NCBI GenBank assembly: GCA_014804785.1
Contig: JAAUZD010000023.1
Span: 166,382-230,381, forward strand
Reading direction: 5' to 3'
Origin: Lachnospiraceae bacterium
GTDB taxonomy: Bacteria > Bacillota > Clostridia > Lachnospirales > Lachnospiraceae
DNA: 64,000 bases
Shown here piece by piece: positions 17,790 to 26,638 of the stretch. Every line of letters starts with the position of its first letter. Position 1 is the first letter of the stretch. The notes below the pieces were generated by a model. That model saw nothing but the letters and a program-made list of their open reading frames with translations, ran no database searches and was not told the DNA's origin. Position numbers and translations under genes: made by a program.

Positions 17790-18815
17790 ATGAAAAAACT
17801 TCCAATTGCTAATTCGCCAATTAATGGATATACAATCCATGGTTACCCACTTTCTATTATGTTAAATGAGCCTGAGAGTCAGGGATGGTTTTATAGTAAT
17901 TATATCCAGCTTGTTTGTAATCCAGAGTTTACCAGCAATTTTTTTGACTTCAAAAATATTTGCAGTATCATTGAGGGAGATGCGTGGATCAATTGGTTAT
18001 ATCCGGGAAATCCATGGTTGAAATGTGAATCGTTAGCTTTATATAAAGACTATGATAAGAAAATATGCGAAACGATTATCTGGGCAATACAGCAAAATGA
18101 TTATGTAGTTATTACGTTGGACGAATATTATTTACATAATAAACAGAATTATAATGTAAGACACAATTTTCATGAAATTTTATGCTATGGTTTTGATGAG
18201 GCAGAAGAAATAATTTATACACTTACATATAACGAAAGAGGTATATTTGCAGAGGTAAAAATAAATTATAAAGATATTCAAAAATCCTATGATTATGTAA
18301 GGGAGGCTTGCAATGACAAGAATAATCGTATAAATCCAATAAAACTGCTATCTGTTAATAAAGATTTTTATTACCCATTTAATGCGAAGTTGGTATATGA
18401 TCTGCTTATAGATTATATGGAATCAAAAGATACAGTTGGATTAACAAAACAAGTATATTATAATTCTTCAAACATGGTGTATGGAATAGAGACATACAGG
18501 TTATTAGAAAAATATTATTTATCTAAAAGGGACAATTACGATATAAGACCTATCCATATTATATATGAGCATAAAAAATGCATGATATTGCGCCTCGAAT
18601 ATATATTTGAATTATTTAGGGATGAGAGATTTAAAAATATAGCAAAAGAATATGAAGATATGCAAAAAAAGTGTTTAATGGCGAAAAGAATGTTGGTAAA
18701 ATATATGTACACATTAAAAAGTACGAATAGTATAAGTATATTAATTGATTCTATTTTTGTGAAAGAACAGAGGCAATTAGAGCGATTGATTAAAGTATTA
18801 CAACAATATATATAG
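17790..18815 (+). CDS. BtrH_N/C39-like protein of the peptide cluster, function unknown
   Basis: The 341-residue protein recalls the BtrH N-terminal (papain/C39-like) family. Near residues 130-150 it has NFHEILCYGFDEAEEIIYT, the His-containing strand of that fold, followed by a strand pair ending in NERGIF. The N-terminal Cys usual in BtrH_N proteins is not evident: the start reads INGYTIHGYPLSIM. The second half is helical with no recognised motif. AGGAGG precedes the ATG, 25 bases after the ABC gene, so it belongs to the same operon. It could be an acyltransferase, a peptidase-like accessory or an inactive binding partner; I cannot choose. Confidence 0.55.
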   Translation: MKKLPIANSPINGYTIHGYPLSIMLNEPESQGWFYSNYIQLVCNPEFTSNFFDFKNICSIIEGDAWINWLYPGNPWLKCESLALYKDYDKKICETIIWAIQQNDYVVITLDEYYLHNKQNYNVRHNFHEILCYGFDEAEEIIYTLTYNERGIFAEVKINYKDIQKSYDYVREACNDKNNRINPIKLLSVNKDFYYPFNAKLVYDLLIDYMESKDTVGLTKQVYYNSSNMVYGIETYRLLEKYYLSKRDNYDIRPIHIIYEHKKCMILRLEYIFELFRDERFKNIAKEYEDMQKKCLMAKRMLVKYMYTLKSTNSISILIDSIFVKEQRQLERLIKVLQQYI

Positions 18816-18973
18816 CGGCTGTTGAAAGAAGGGCATTTATATAGACATACATAGGCAGTCTGTAAATTATGAAATATAGAAAAAGTTTAAAATAATTAAA
18901 AAAAGAATTGATATTACCTATGGTGTTACTGTGAAACCTAACCTAATATAAAATGGCGGTGGGGTGGTGGAAG

Positions 18974-19105
18974 ATGAAGAAAATTAGTTTGAAAATTTAT
19001 AAAATACTATTTGATATCGTTCTTGTTGCAGCAGTGATTTCAGTAAATACTACGTGGTACAGGAAATGTTATCAGGAAGAATTTAACCTGAATTATTCAC
19101 GATAG
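18974..19105 (+). CDS. AgrD-like cyclic autoinducer peptide precursor, 3' end replaced by IS
   Basis: This 43-codon gene follows a G-rich ribosome site (GGGGTGGTGG). The peptide begins MKKISLKIYKILFDIV, an amphipathic helix as in AgrD precursors, continues VAAVISVNTTW and then RKCYQEEF. It resembles, from memory, the TIGR04223 cyclic lactone autoinducer family, although the Cys sits immediately before YQ and a Trp lies where family members often have Cys. The last six codons belong to the IS1380-type element starting at 19087. Removing 19087-19917 would give CYQEEFK and a stop. No agrB is present nearby. The likely partner is the kinase at 9280. Confidence 0.55.
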   Translation: MKKISLKIYKILFDIVLVAAVISVNTTWYRKCYQEEFNLNYSR

Positions 19106-19917
19106 ATTGTTTGTGCATGAAATTTACCGTAGTTTTCATTACAACTACATCCAATACTTCATTTTGCCAGAAGTTCACCTGAAAAAGGACAGACTTCGCC
19201 TGTGATATTTTCAAAAGTTGATTGTGGTTGTCCAGTGGTCCGTTAATAGTTGTTATTTCCACTGTGGCTGCAGATTGCGGATGTTTTCCAGTGTCTCGTA
19301 GAATTCTTTCTTGCATGAACAACTGTTGCACAGTTTGAAATAGTTGCAGTTTTTATCTTCAAGAACTTCATATAGATCCGATGATGCAAAGCCACTGTCA
19401 CCTCGGAGATAGAGCGGCATGTCAGGAAAGTCACGGATGAATTCATCTGGAAGGGATTTCATGAAAAGATCGGCATTCCTTCTGTAATACGTGGAGTTGT
19501 CATGAAGTTCGGCCTTTAACAAATCGCCAGGCAGGTCATCATAACACAACAGTGGATGATAACCGTACGCCTGATAATGATAGTTTAACCTATCATCCTT
19601 ATAGATGCAGAACCACGCGGTATAGGTTTTGAACGTACGATTGATAAGCTTAACAGCTCCGATTTTAACAGAAACCTCTTAAAAAGGAGAAGAAAATTAA
19701 TTGTAATTTGACTATTGCTTTCTAAGCTTACGGTGTTTAAATTTTCATAGGGAGATTTTCTTTCCAGGGTATTTGTTTGGATTCGGCACCTAAATTTTAC
19801 CATAGATAGAGGTCTTTTTCTATTCACTTAAAAGGTAAAACGCAATATTCAAATAAAACACAGTAACTATGCGGATTTCAGCAATTGTTGGAGCTGTTGT
19901 GTCGTGAATAATTCAGG
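19087..19917 (-). mobile_element. Internally deleted IS1380-type element
   Basis: A perfect 15-bp inverted repeat, CCTGAATTATTCACG (19087-19101) and its complement (19903-19917), bounds 831 bases. On the minus strand, fragments of one transposase are readable in different frames: 19827-19585 (N-terminal part), 19549-19253 (containing LYLRGDSGFASSDLYEVL, with the catalytic Asp region) and 19331-19083 (C-terminal part). Complete IS1380 elements are about twice as long, so it is deleted and frameshifted and cannot encode its own transposase. No target duplication is evident. It truncates the AgrD-like gene. Confidence 0.85.
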
Positions 19918-20013
19918 ATGAATATGATATTACTTTGCAGGCTAACCAGTAACGTAGCACAGGATAGGTAAGTATACCAAAAGGAGTCCTTATAAAAACG
20001 TCAGCGCTTGACG

Positions 20014-21598
20014 CAATGTGGTCAACTTAAGAACCTTGAAAACTAAATAGTAAAATTGCACAATAAAATAACCTTATAAACATCATTTTTACCGTTGACA
20101 AATGTCCCCAAAAATGTTGCGCCGCCTTGTAAATACTTTTTACGGGAGGATGCACACTTGCCTAATACTATTATCTGTCAAAAAATTGTTTCCGGGATAA
20201 AAGAAATGCTCCTTTGTGATGATTTTATCTCAAAATTCCGAACACCGGGTGCCTTTACCAGAAAACGTAAGCTTTCAATGTACCAGGTTATTCTTTTCCT
20301 TTTGTATACTTCCAAAAGAAGCATGAACCTCAATCTTTCAAATATACGTGTGGACCTGCACAGCCTTGGATTCCCGGCTGTTTCCAAACAGGCTGTTTCC
20401 AAAGCACGTAAAGGAATCCTGCCTGAACTGTTCCTGTCCCTGATGCACTTTGTGGCAGAAACCTTCTACCTGCTTACTGACCAGCGCAGGTCATGGCATG
20501 GGTATTATCCTTTTGCAATCGATGGTTCCAAGATACAGGTTCCTGGAAACAGGGATACCCTTTCCTATTTCGGCTCTGCCCATAATGATAAAGCCCGGCA
20601 CAGGACTGCCATGGCGGCTGCTTCCGTCTTATATGATGTCAGCCATGACATCATTGCAGATGCCCTCATCCATCCCTTTGACCATGGAGAAAGAAAAGCG
20701 GCAGGAGAACATCTGGCTCATCTGGAAAATATGGGGCTTCACAAAAATGCTGTCATCCTGTTTGACAGAGGATACCATTCCTTCGAACTCATGCAGCATA
20801 TTGATGATAAAGGGTATTATTTTCTGGAACGTGTACAGAAAAATATCCATGCATTTGCAGATGTGGCATCCGATGATGAGATCATCGACTATTATCCTTC
20901 CTATAAAAAAGAGGCGCAGATAGAGCCGGTAACGGTAAGGGTCCTCCACGTGCTGTTGGATGATGGCAGCACGGAATATCTGGTCACCAATCTCTTGTCC
21001 CCTGCCATAACGCCCCTGATGCTGAAAGAACTTTATTTCCAGCGCTGGCTGGTGGAAGGAAAATATATGGAACTTAAATCACGTTGGGAGCTGGAGGAAT
21101 TCAGTGGTGCGACCCATATATCTGTGGAGCAGGAATTTTTTATCAACATAATGCTCTCAAACCTGACGGCAATGATAAAAGCAGATGCCGACAAAGAAAT
21201 CGAACAGACCCGCCGACCGGATAATAAGTATCATTACCAGGCCAATCGCGCAAATATCATTGGGCATATGAAGGATTTTCTGCCATTGATGTTATGCGGG
21301 GAGAAAGCAGTTGCCGCACAGCTGGAATGGATATACGGGGAAGCATTAAAAGGGCGCTCGCAGATCCAGCCAGACCGGAAAAGCAAACGCCCCAGAGTGC
21401 AACTTAAGCGAAAGCATTTCAATAATAGAAAACGATGTATATGATCCGCACAAATCTATACGTCATCAGAAGGCTTACGCTGTAAGTCAGATTAGTATAC
21501 CATTTTTTCCGGAAATGGGAAAGCAATTTTAGTATTTAGTTTTCAGGGTTCGGCTCAAGAATAAAATATTTTACGCAACTACTAAGTTGACCACATTG
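20014..21598 (+). mobile_element. Complete IS4-family insertion sequence, 1585 bp
   Basis: Perfect 16-bp terminal repeats CAATGTGGTCAACTTA (20014-20029) and the complement (21583-21598) bound the element, with further imperfect complementarity inside (about 20031-20057 against 21529-21555). It is flanked by an 11-bp target duplication AGCGCTTGACG at 20003-20013 and 21599-21609, which defines the insertion exactly. It carries one intact transposase gene. Intact ends and duplication suggest a recent insertion. Confidence 0.93.
20095..21444 (+). CDS. IS4-family DDE transposase
   Basis: The 449-residue enzyme shows the DDE triad: Asp in FAIDGSKIQV (about residue 143), Asp in VILFDRGYHS (about 225) and Glu in the YREK-type signature FQRWLVEGKYMELKSRW (about 325). 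The N-terminal region contains a helix-turn-helix-like segment (SKQAVSKARKG). The basic C-terminus (KRPRVQLKRKH) is typical. The start appears to be TTG 20095, though the ribosome site is poor. No frameshift or internal stop is seen, so the gene is likely functional. Confidence 0.92.
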   Translation: MTNVPKNVAPPCKYFLREDAHLPNTIICQKIVSGIKEMLLCDDFISKFRTPGAFTRKRKLSMYQVILFLLYTSKRSMNLNLSNIRVDLHSLGFPAVSKQAVSKARKGILPELFLSLMHFVAETFYLLTDQRRSWHGYYPFAIDGSKIQVPGNRDTLSYFGSAHNDKARHRTAMAAASVLYDVSHDIIADALIHPFDHGERKAAGEHLAHLENMGLHKNAVILFDRGYHSFELMQHIDDKGYYFLERVQKNIHAFADVASDDEIIDYYPSYKKEAQIEPVTVRVLHVLLDDGSTEYLVTNLLSPAITPLMLKELYFQRWLVEGKYMELKSRWELEEFSGATHISVEQEFFINIMLSNLTAMIKADADKEIEQTRRPDNKYHYQANRANIIGHMKDFLPLMLCGEKAVAAQLEWIYGEALKGRSQIQPDRKSKRPRVQLKRKHFNNRKRCI

Positions 21599-21741
21599 AG
21601 CGCTTGACGAGGTTCTTTCGAGTCTAGCGTCTGTTACGTTTTTATAGAGCGAGAGCGCGACGACGTTGGTATACTTACCTATCCTGTGCGGACTATTAAC
21701 CACTCTATGATGAATTTATGAAAAAGTAAAACCATCTTTTA
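21445..21741. other. IS right end and MITE-like flank before the lactonase gene
   Basis: This interval holds the right end of the IS4-family element (to 21598), its 11-bp target duplication, and the right arm of the older palindromic repeat (to 21689). The last 50 bases are ordinary AT-rich spacer. No gene is visible. Confidence 0.7.
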
Positions 21742-21770
21742 TTGTGTGGAAAAATAACCTGTGCTATAAT
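21742..21770 (+). promoter_or_regulatory. Promoter of the lactonase-like gene
   Basis: TTGTGT (21742-21747) and a perfect TATAAT (21765-21770) are separated by 17 bases, 56 bases upstream of the start codon. This marks the return to core genes after the insertion cluster. Confidence 0.7.
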
Positions 21771-21826
21771 GAAAATGGTCTATTTACAAAATTTATTTAT
21801 CAAAAAGAGTATAAGAGGGAATCATC

Positions 21827-22888
21827 ATGGGAAAAGAAAAATATGTAGCCTACGTATCCACTTACACATCCGGAAATAAGAGCAGTTTCGGAATAAAGAT
21901 TTATGACGTGGATATAGAAAACGGCAGATTTTCCGAGAAGGATCAGGTGGAAATAACGAATTCTTCTTATGTGACAATATCTCACAACCGTAAATATCTC
22001 TATTCGATTACAGATTTCGGTGTGGAATCTTACAAGATACTGGATGATGGAAGTCTAAAAGTGATCAATCATGCGTCGATCAACGGTATGCGGGGATGCT
22101 ACCTATCAACGGATTATGACGATAAATTCCTATTTGTGGCAGGATATCATGATGCTAAGCTTACAGTTCTGCGGGTAGAAGAAAACGGCGCCATTGGAGA
22201 GATTACAGAGGAGATTTTCCATAAAGGTCTGGGGAGCATTGCGGAAAGGAATTTCAGACCTCACATCAATTGTGTGAAGATGACCAGGGACAACAAGTTT
22301 TTATGCGCAGCAGATTTGGGAATGGATCATGTGGTGGTTTATGAACTTAATCATGTAAACGGAAAACTCCGGCAGGTGGATATTATCAGAAGCGAACAGG
22401 AATCAGCACCCCGCCATTTGAAATTTTCAAAGGACGGCAGTTTTTTGTACATTGTGCACGAACTAAAAAATTATATTGATGTGTACACTTATTCCGTTGA
22501 TGATCATGGAAATCCGGTTTTTGACAAGATACAGAATATTTCCACTTTGAATAGCTACCACGCCGGTGGGTCGGCAGCCAGCGCGCTTAATTTTTCAGAA
22601 GACTTCAAATACCTTTGCAGTTCAAATGCAGGGGACAACAGTGTCATTGTTTATACCATCGATCGGGACACGGGACTGCTTATCAAGAACTTTTGTCTGC
22701 CGGTCAGTGGTGATTATCCTAAAGATGCAGCGCTGTTCCCGGATAACAGGCATTTAGTTTCTTTAAATCACGAATCTAATTCGATGACCTTTTTCAGTAT
22801 CGATATGAAAAAGGGAATTATGGTCATGAATGGAAGGGAAATGAAAGTGGATCAGCCGAATTGCATTATATTTTACCGTTTGAAATAG
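21827..22888 (+). CDS. Beta-propeller lactonase family protein (6-phosphogluconolactonase-like)
   Basis: The 353-residue protein matches the seven-bladed propeller lactonase family (COG2706). It shows the N-terminal YVSTYTS motif, the region NFRPHINCVKMTRDNKFLCAADLGMDHV, broken here at about residues 142-170, with its conserved His, and a late YHAGGSAASALNFSEDFKYL-like blade. Family members hydrolyse 6-phosphogluconolactone or other sugar lactones in the cytoplasm. There is no signal peptide. It has its own promoter and terminator, so it is probably monocistronic. The exact substrate is uncertain. Confidence 0.85.
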   Translation: MGKEKYVAYVSTYTSGNKSSFGIKIYDVDIENGRFSEKDQVEITNSSYVTISHNRKYLYSITDFGVESYKILDDGSLKVINHASINGMRGCYLSTDYDDKFLFVAGYHDAKLTVLRVEENGAIGEITEEIFHKGLGSIAERNFRPHINCVKMTRDNKFLCAADLGMDHVVVYELNHVNGKLRQVDIIRSEQESAPRHLKFSKDGSFLYIVHELKNYIDVYTYSVDDHGNPVFDKIQNISTLNSYHAGGSAASALNFSEDFKYLCSSNAGDNSVIVYTIDRDTGLLIKNFCLPVSGDYPKDAALFPDNRHLVSLNHESNSMTFFSIDMKKGIMVMNGREMKVDQPNCIIFYRLK

Positions 22889-22923
22889 GCTTAAGAAATA
22901 ATATTTTTATCAAAATAAATATG

Positions 22924-22975
22924 GAACTGACCGCCAGGCATTAAATCATTATCTGATGTCTGGCGGTCAGTTTGG
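22924..22975. terminator. Strong terminator between lactonase gene and aroC
   Basis: A 17-bp stem pairs 22924-22940 with 22956-22972 (core GACCGCCAG/CTGGCGGTC) with one G-T wobble. It lies between convergent genes and has a T-rich run on one side, so it probably terminates both. Confidence 0.85.
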
Positions 22976-23016
22976 TTTAGCATAAGAATGTTTCGCGAAG
23001 CGTGGTATTCGTTGTT

Positions 23017-24114
23017 TTAATTGTAGAACTTTGTAAGATAGTCGAGCCTTGCCGTCATATTCATCATGCACGCATCCAGAATCGTAAGTGCAGTCATGGC
23101 TTCCACCACAACTACGGCTCTGGGAACAATGACGGGGTCATGGCGTCCTTTGATGGCAATTTCTATGTTTTCCATATCTTTGTTTACAGTCTCCTGAATA
23201 GAGAAGATAGAGGGAGTGGGTTTTACGTGCGCCCTTAAAATAATCTGGGAGCCGTCACTGATGCCGCCCAGGATTCCTCCTGCATGGTTTGTTTTTTTGG
23301 TTACGGTCCCGTCTGCATTTGTAAAAGCGTCATTGTTCTTAGACCCCACAGCCGTTGACACGGAAATTCCATCCCCGATTTCAACTGCTTTTACTGCGCC
23401 GATGGACATAATGGCTTTTGCCAGATTGGCGTCCAGCTTTTCAAATACGGGATCGCCTATGCCGGCAGGAAGCCCGGCAACGATGCATTCAATGATTCCA
23501 CCGCTGGAATCTTTCTGTGCCATACATTCTTTCAGATAAGCCATAGCTTTTTGGTCTGCTGCTTCGTCGGGCATACAGGTAGCGGTGTGGCAAATCGCTT
23601 CTTTATTAAAATGGGACATATCGATGGTGATGGAACCGATGGACTTGGTGTAAGCCGTGATGGTAATTCCCATTTCTTTTAAAATCTTAATGGCAATAGC
23701 CCCCGCAGCTACTCTTCCGATGGTTTCCCGCCCTGAGGAACGTCCGCCGCCGGTATAGTCGCGGAAACCGTATTTGGAATCAAAGGTATAATCGGCATGA
23801 CCTGGTCTGTAATAGGAAGCAATTTCACTGTAATCAGATGATTTCTGGGATGTATTGGGAACCATCAGTGAAATAGGGGTGCCGGTGGTTTTGCCTTCAA
23901 AGATGCCGGAAAGTATTTCCACCTGGTCCGATTCTTTTCTGGGGGTGGAGATGGAAGTCTGTCCGGGTTTCCGGCGGTCAAGGTAGGGCTGTATATCCTC
24001 CGCGCACAGTGAAAGTCCTGCAGGACAGCCGTCAATTACAACACCTAAGGCTTTTCCGTGGGATTCTCCCCAGGTGGTTACTTTAAATATCGTTCCAAAT
24101 GTTGAACCTGCCAT
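23017..24114 (-). CDS. aroC: Chorismate synthase
   Basis: The 365-residue enzyme converts 5-enolpyruvylshikimate-3-phosphate to chorismate using reduced FMN, the last step of the shikimate pathway. Family signatures are clear: GESHGKALGVVIDGCPAG at the N-terminus, GRSSGRETIGRVAAGA in the middle (about 125-140) and the C-terminal segment GRHDPVIVPRAVVVVEAM. Length is standard. AAGGAG precedes the ATG. It stands alone here, away from other aro genes, with a convergent neighbour and a divergent peptidase gene. Confidence 0.97.
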   Translation of the reverse strand: MAGSTFGTIFKVTTWGESHGKALGVVIDGCPAGLSLCAEDIQPYLDRRKPGQTSISTPRKESDQVEILSGIFEGKTTGTPISLMVPNTSQKSSDYSEIASYYRPGHADYTFDSKYGFRDYTGGGRSSGRETIGRVAAGAIAIKILKEMGITITAYTKSIGSITIDMSHFNKEAICHTATCMPDEAADQKAMAYLKECMAQKDSSGGIIECIVAGLPAGIGDPVFEKLDANLAKAIMSIGAVKAVEIGDGISVSTAVGSKNNDAFTNADGTVTKKTNHAGGILGGISDGSQIILRAHVKPTPSIFSIQETVNKDMENIEIAIKGRHDPVIVPRAVVVVEAMTALTILDACMMNMTARLDYLTKFYN

Positions 24115-24195
24115 AGAAAACTCCTTTCAAGAATAAATTCATTTAAAAATTATAGCTGATATATACTTATTTTACAATTATTTTTATATCACCTA

Positions 24196-24249
24196 TTGTA
24201 GAATTAGACAGATTTGTGTAAAATATTATGTAAATCGCTTTGGCGATTT
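24196..24249 (+). promoter_or_regulatory. Promoter and leader hairpin of the VanY-like gene
   Basis: TTGTAG (24196-24201) and TAAAAT (24219-24224) are spaced by 17 bases. Just downstream, AAATCGC (24232-24238) pairs with GCGATTT (24243-24249), followed by a short T-rich stretch. The hairpin could modulate the transcript, but it is short. Confidence 0.55.
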
Positions 24250-24279
24250 ATTTTGGCACATGATTTTAGGTAGGGACAG

Positions 24280-25362
24280 ATGAAAAGAAGTTTAAACGAG
24301 AGAGCAAAGATGTATTTTATCAATATGGGACGTCGCAGCAGGATATTGAGAGTTCCGGCGATTATCGGACTGGCGGTGACGATGCTCTTATACAAGATTT
24401 ATGACTATTGCAGAAGGGGAACCAAGCGGTTTGCGTGCACGATTTTTATATTATGCTGTTTCATGGTCGGCAATAGTTTTTCTTATCCTGTATTCCAAGA
24501 GGAGAATGGCTTTGTCTCCGGCAAGGAGAAAGAAACTTTGGTGACAGCAGCGGTGGCTTCTGACATTACATTGGCAGATGCGCAGCAGATTGAAATAGAG
24601 GAACTGGAGATACTGGAAGATGCAGATGTGCTTGAAGGGTATGATGATGCAGAGCTTCATGGCATGGAGGGAGTGGACAAGTATCTTCTGGACGAAATTA
24701 TAAATGATGATCAGCAGATAAGTGTGGAGACTGAATCAGATGAGGAAGAAGCGGAAGAGGCTGCAGCGGAGGCAGTTTCTTTCGATGCAGACGACTGGAA
24801 GCTGATACTGATCAACAAGCAGCACCCCATTCCGGATGAATATACTTTTACACTAGGACCAATCAAAACGATTAAGGGAACGATGCAGTGTGATGAACGG
24901 ATTATTGAGGAATTGCTTGCCATGATGTACGCGGCGAGCGAGGATGGAGTCAATCTTGCAATCTGCTCACCTTATCGGGATCTGGCATGGCAGGAGGTTT
25001 TATTTAACCGTAAGATCAAGGCGTATATGAACAAGGGAATGTCCTATATGGAAGCATATAAGATTTCTTCCCAGGCAGTGACCGTTCCGGGGGCAAGCGA
25101 GCATCAAATAGGGCTTGCCATAGATATTGTATCAGATACGTATGTGACGCTGGATGAGGGATTTGCGGATACCAGTGCAGGAAAATGGCTTGAAGAGCAT
25201 TGTGCTGAATATGGATTTATTCTTCGTTATCCGAAGGGGAAGGAATACATCACCAGCATTGAATTTGAGCCCTGGCATTTCCGTTATGTGGGGAAGGATG
25301 CAGCTAAAATTATCATGGAAGAAGAACTTTGTCTGGAAGAATTCTGGGATAAGTATTTATAA
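24280..25362 (+). CDS. VanY-type D-alanyl-D-alanine carboxypeptidase, membrane anchored
   Basis: This 360-residue protein has a basic N-terminus, a hydrophobic segment at about residues 47-66, then an acidic linker (about 85-165, many Glu/Asp/Ala) and a C-terminal peptidase M15/VanY domain (about 175-350). Zinc ligands are expected in SEHQIGLAIDIV (His and Asp) and EPWHFRYVG (Glu and His). The enzyme should trim the terminal D-Ala from peptidoglycan stems outside the membrane. The long acidic linker probably spans part of the wall. tgt follows 18 bases later. There is no vancomycin resistance context, so this is a housekeeping carboxypeptidase. Confidence 0.88.
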   Translation: MKRSLNERAKMYFINMGRRSRILRVPAIIGLAVTMLLYKIYDYCRRGTKRFACTIFILCCFMVGNSFSYPVFQEENGFVSGKEKETLVTAAVASDITLADAQQIEIEELEILEDADVLEGYDDAELHGMEGVDKYLLDEIINDDQQISVETESDEEEAEEAAAEAVSFDADDWKLILINKQHPIPDEYTFTLGPIKTIKGTMQCDERIIEELLAMMYAASEDGVNLAICSPYRDLAWQEVLFNRKIKAYMNKGMSYMEAYKISSQAVTVPGASEHQIGLAIDIVSDTYVTLDEGFADTSAGKWLEEHCAEYGFILRYPKGKEYITSIEFEPWHFRYVGKDAAKIIMEEELCLEEFWDKYL

Positions 25363-25380
25363 AATTGTCTGGAGGAAATT

Positions 25381-26517
25381 ATGTTTCGGTTGTTAAAGCA
25401 GGAAGGAAGAGCAAAGCGCGGAGAATTCACAACCGTTCATGGCGTGATACAAACACCTGTATTTATGAATGTAGGAACAGCGGCTGCAATCAAGGGCGCT
25501 GTTTCCACGGAGGATCTGGAGCAGATTCATACGCAGGTGGAACTTTCTAATACCTATCATTTACATGTAAGACCTGGGGATCAGATTATAAAGCAGCTTG
25601 GGGGACTTCACAAATTTATGTCCTGGGATAAGCCGATTCTGACGGATTCCGGCGGATTTCAGGTCTTTTCCCTTGCAGGACTTAGAAAAATCAAAGAAGA
25701 GGGCGTATATTTTAATTCCCATATTGATGGACGTAAAATTTTTATGGGACCGGAGGAAAGTATGCAGATCCAGTCTAACTTAGCCTCCACGATTGCAATG
25801 GCTTTTGATGAATGTGCCCCTAGTAAAGCAGACCGTTCTTATGTGCAGGCATCTGTGGAGCGGACCACCAGGTGGCTTGAGCGCTGCAAAAAAGAGATGC
25901 GGTGTCTAAATACATTGGAGGATACTATTAATCGGAATCAGCTTTTATTTGCCATCAATCAGGGCGCTGTCTATGCGGATATCAGAGTGGAACATGCAAA
26001 GCGGATTGCCGACATGGAGCTTGACGGTTATGCCATCGGCGGTCTTGCTGTGGGTGAAAGTCACGAGGAAATGTATTATATTATTGAAGAAACGGTTCCC
26101 TATCTGCCGGCAGATAAGCCGGTTTATTTGATGGGAGTTGGAACGCCGGCGAATATACTGGAGGGCGTAGAAAGAGGGATTGATTTCTTTGACTGCGTTT
26201 ATCCAAGCAGAAACGGGCGTCATGGTCATTTGTATACGAATCATGGAAAAATCAATCTCTTCAATGCAAAGTATGAACTGGATGAAAGGCCAATTGAAGA
26301 GGGATGCGGATGCCCTGCATGCCGCAGATATTCAAGAGCCTATATCCGGCATCTGTTAAAGGCGAAAGAGATGCTGGGAATGCGTCTGTGCGTGCTTCAT
26401 AACTTGTATTTTTACAACATAATGATGGAAGAAATACGAGATGCCTTGGATAAAGGGGAATTTGCATCCTACAAAAAACAAAAGCTTGCAGGTATTGCAC
26501 AGGGAACAGACCGGTGA
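25381..26517 (+). CDS. tgt: tRNA-guanine transglycosylase
   Basis: The 378-residue enzyme exchanges guanine-34 for preQ1 in queuosine tRNAs. It shows LTDSGGFQVFSLAGLRK with the catalytic Asp, the second Asp region DFFDCVYPSRNGRHGHLYT, and the zinc site CGCPACRRYSRAYIRHL with a downstream His in LCVLHNLYFYN. Length is standard. GGAGG lies just before the ATG. It is followed by yajC, the usual neighbour of tgt in many bacteria. Confidence 0.97.
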   Translation: MFRLLKQEGRAKRGEFTTVHGVIQTPVFMNVGTAAAIKGAVSTEDLEQIHTQVELSNTYHLHVRPGDQIIKQLGGLHKFMSWDKPILTDSGGFQVFSLAGLRKIKEEGVYFNSHIDGRKIFMGPEESMQIQSNLASTIAMAFDECAPSKADRSYVQASVERTTRWLERCKKEMRCLNTLEDTINRNQLLFAINQGAVYADIRVEHAKRIADMELDGYAIGGLAVGESHEEMYYIIEETVPYLPADKPVYLMGVGTPANILEGVERGIDFFDCVYPSRNGRHGHLYTNHGKINLFNAKYELDERPIEEGCGCPACRRYSRAYIRHLLKAKEMLGMRLCVLHNLYFYNIMMEEIRDALDKGEFASYKKQKLAGIAQGTDR

Positions 26518-26638
26518 CAGATGAGGAACTGTTGTGACTGGAAGCACAAAAAGAGCAAAAGGGCTTGTTTTTAACTGCCTAATTGTGTATTATATTTGTT
26601 AGGCTTATTTACAAAGTTGAAAATAGGAGGAAATTTGA

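Larger units (their letters stand above)
19957..21689. repeat. Palindromic MITE-like element split by an IS4-family insertion
   Basis: A perfect 24-bp inverted repeat is found at 19957-19980 and 21666-21689, and further complementary segments lie inside it (around 19992-20000 and 21648-21656). Without the IS4-family element and one target copy the unit would be about 140 bases with terminal inverted repeats and no coding capacity. This looks like a miniature inverted-repeat element or the remnant ends of an older element. Confidence 0.75.

Noticed and set aside
8315..19105. Integrative element or prophage carrying the island
   Set aside because: No integrase, att repeats, conjugation or phage structural genes are seen; only insertion sequences are present.
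24232..24249. Intrinsic terminator in the VanY-like gene leader
   Set aside because: The stem is only seven base pairs with a weak T-run, and it lies between a promoter and its gene, so I recorded it as a leader hairpin only.
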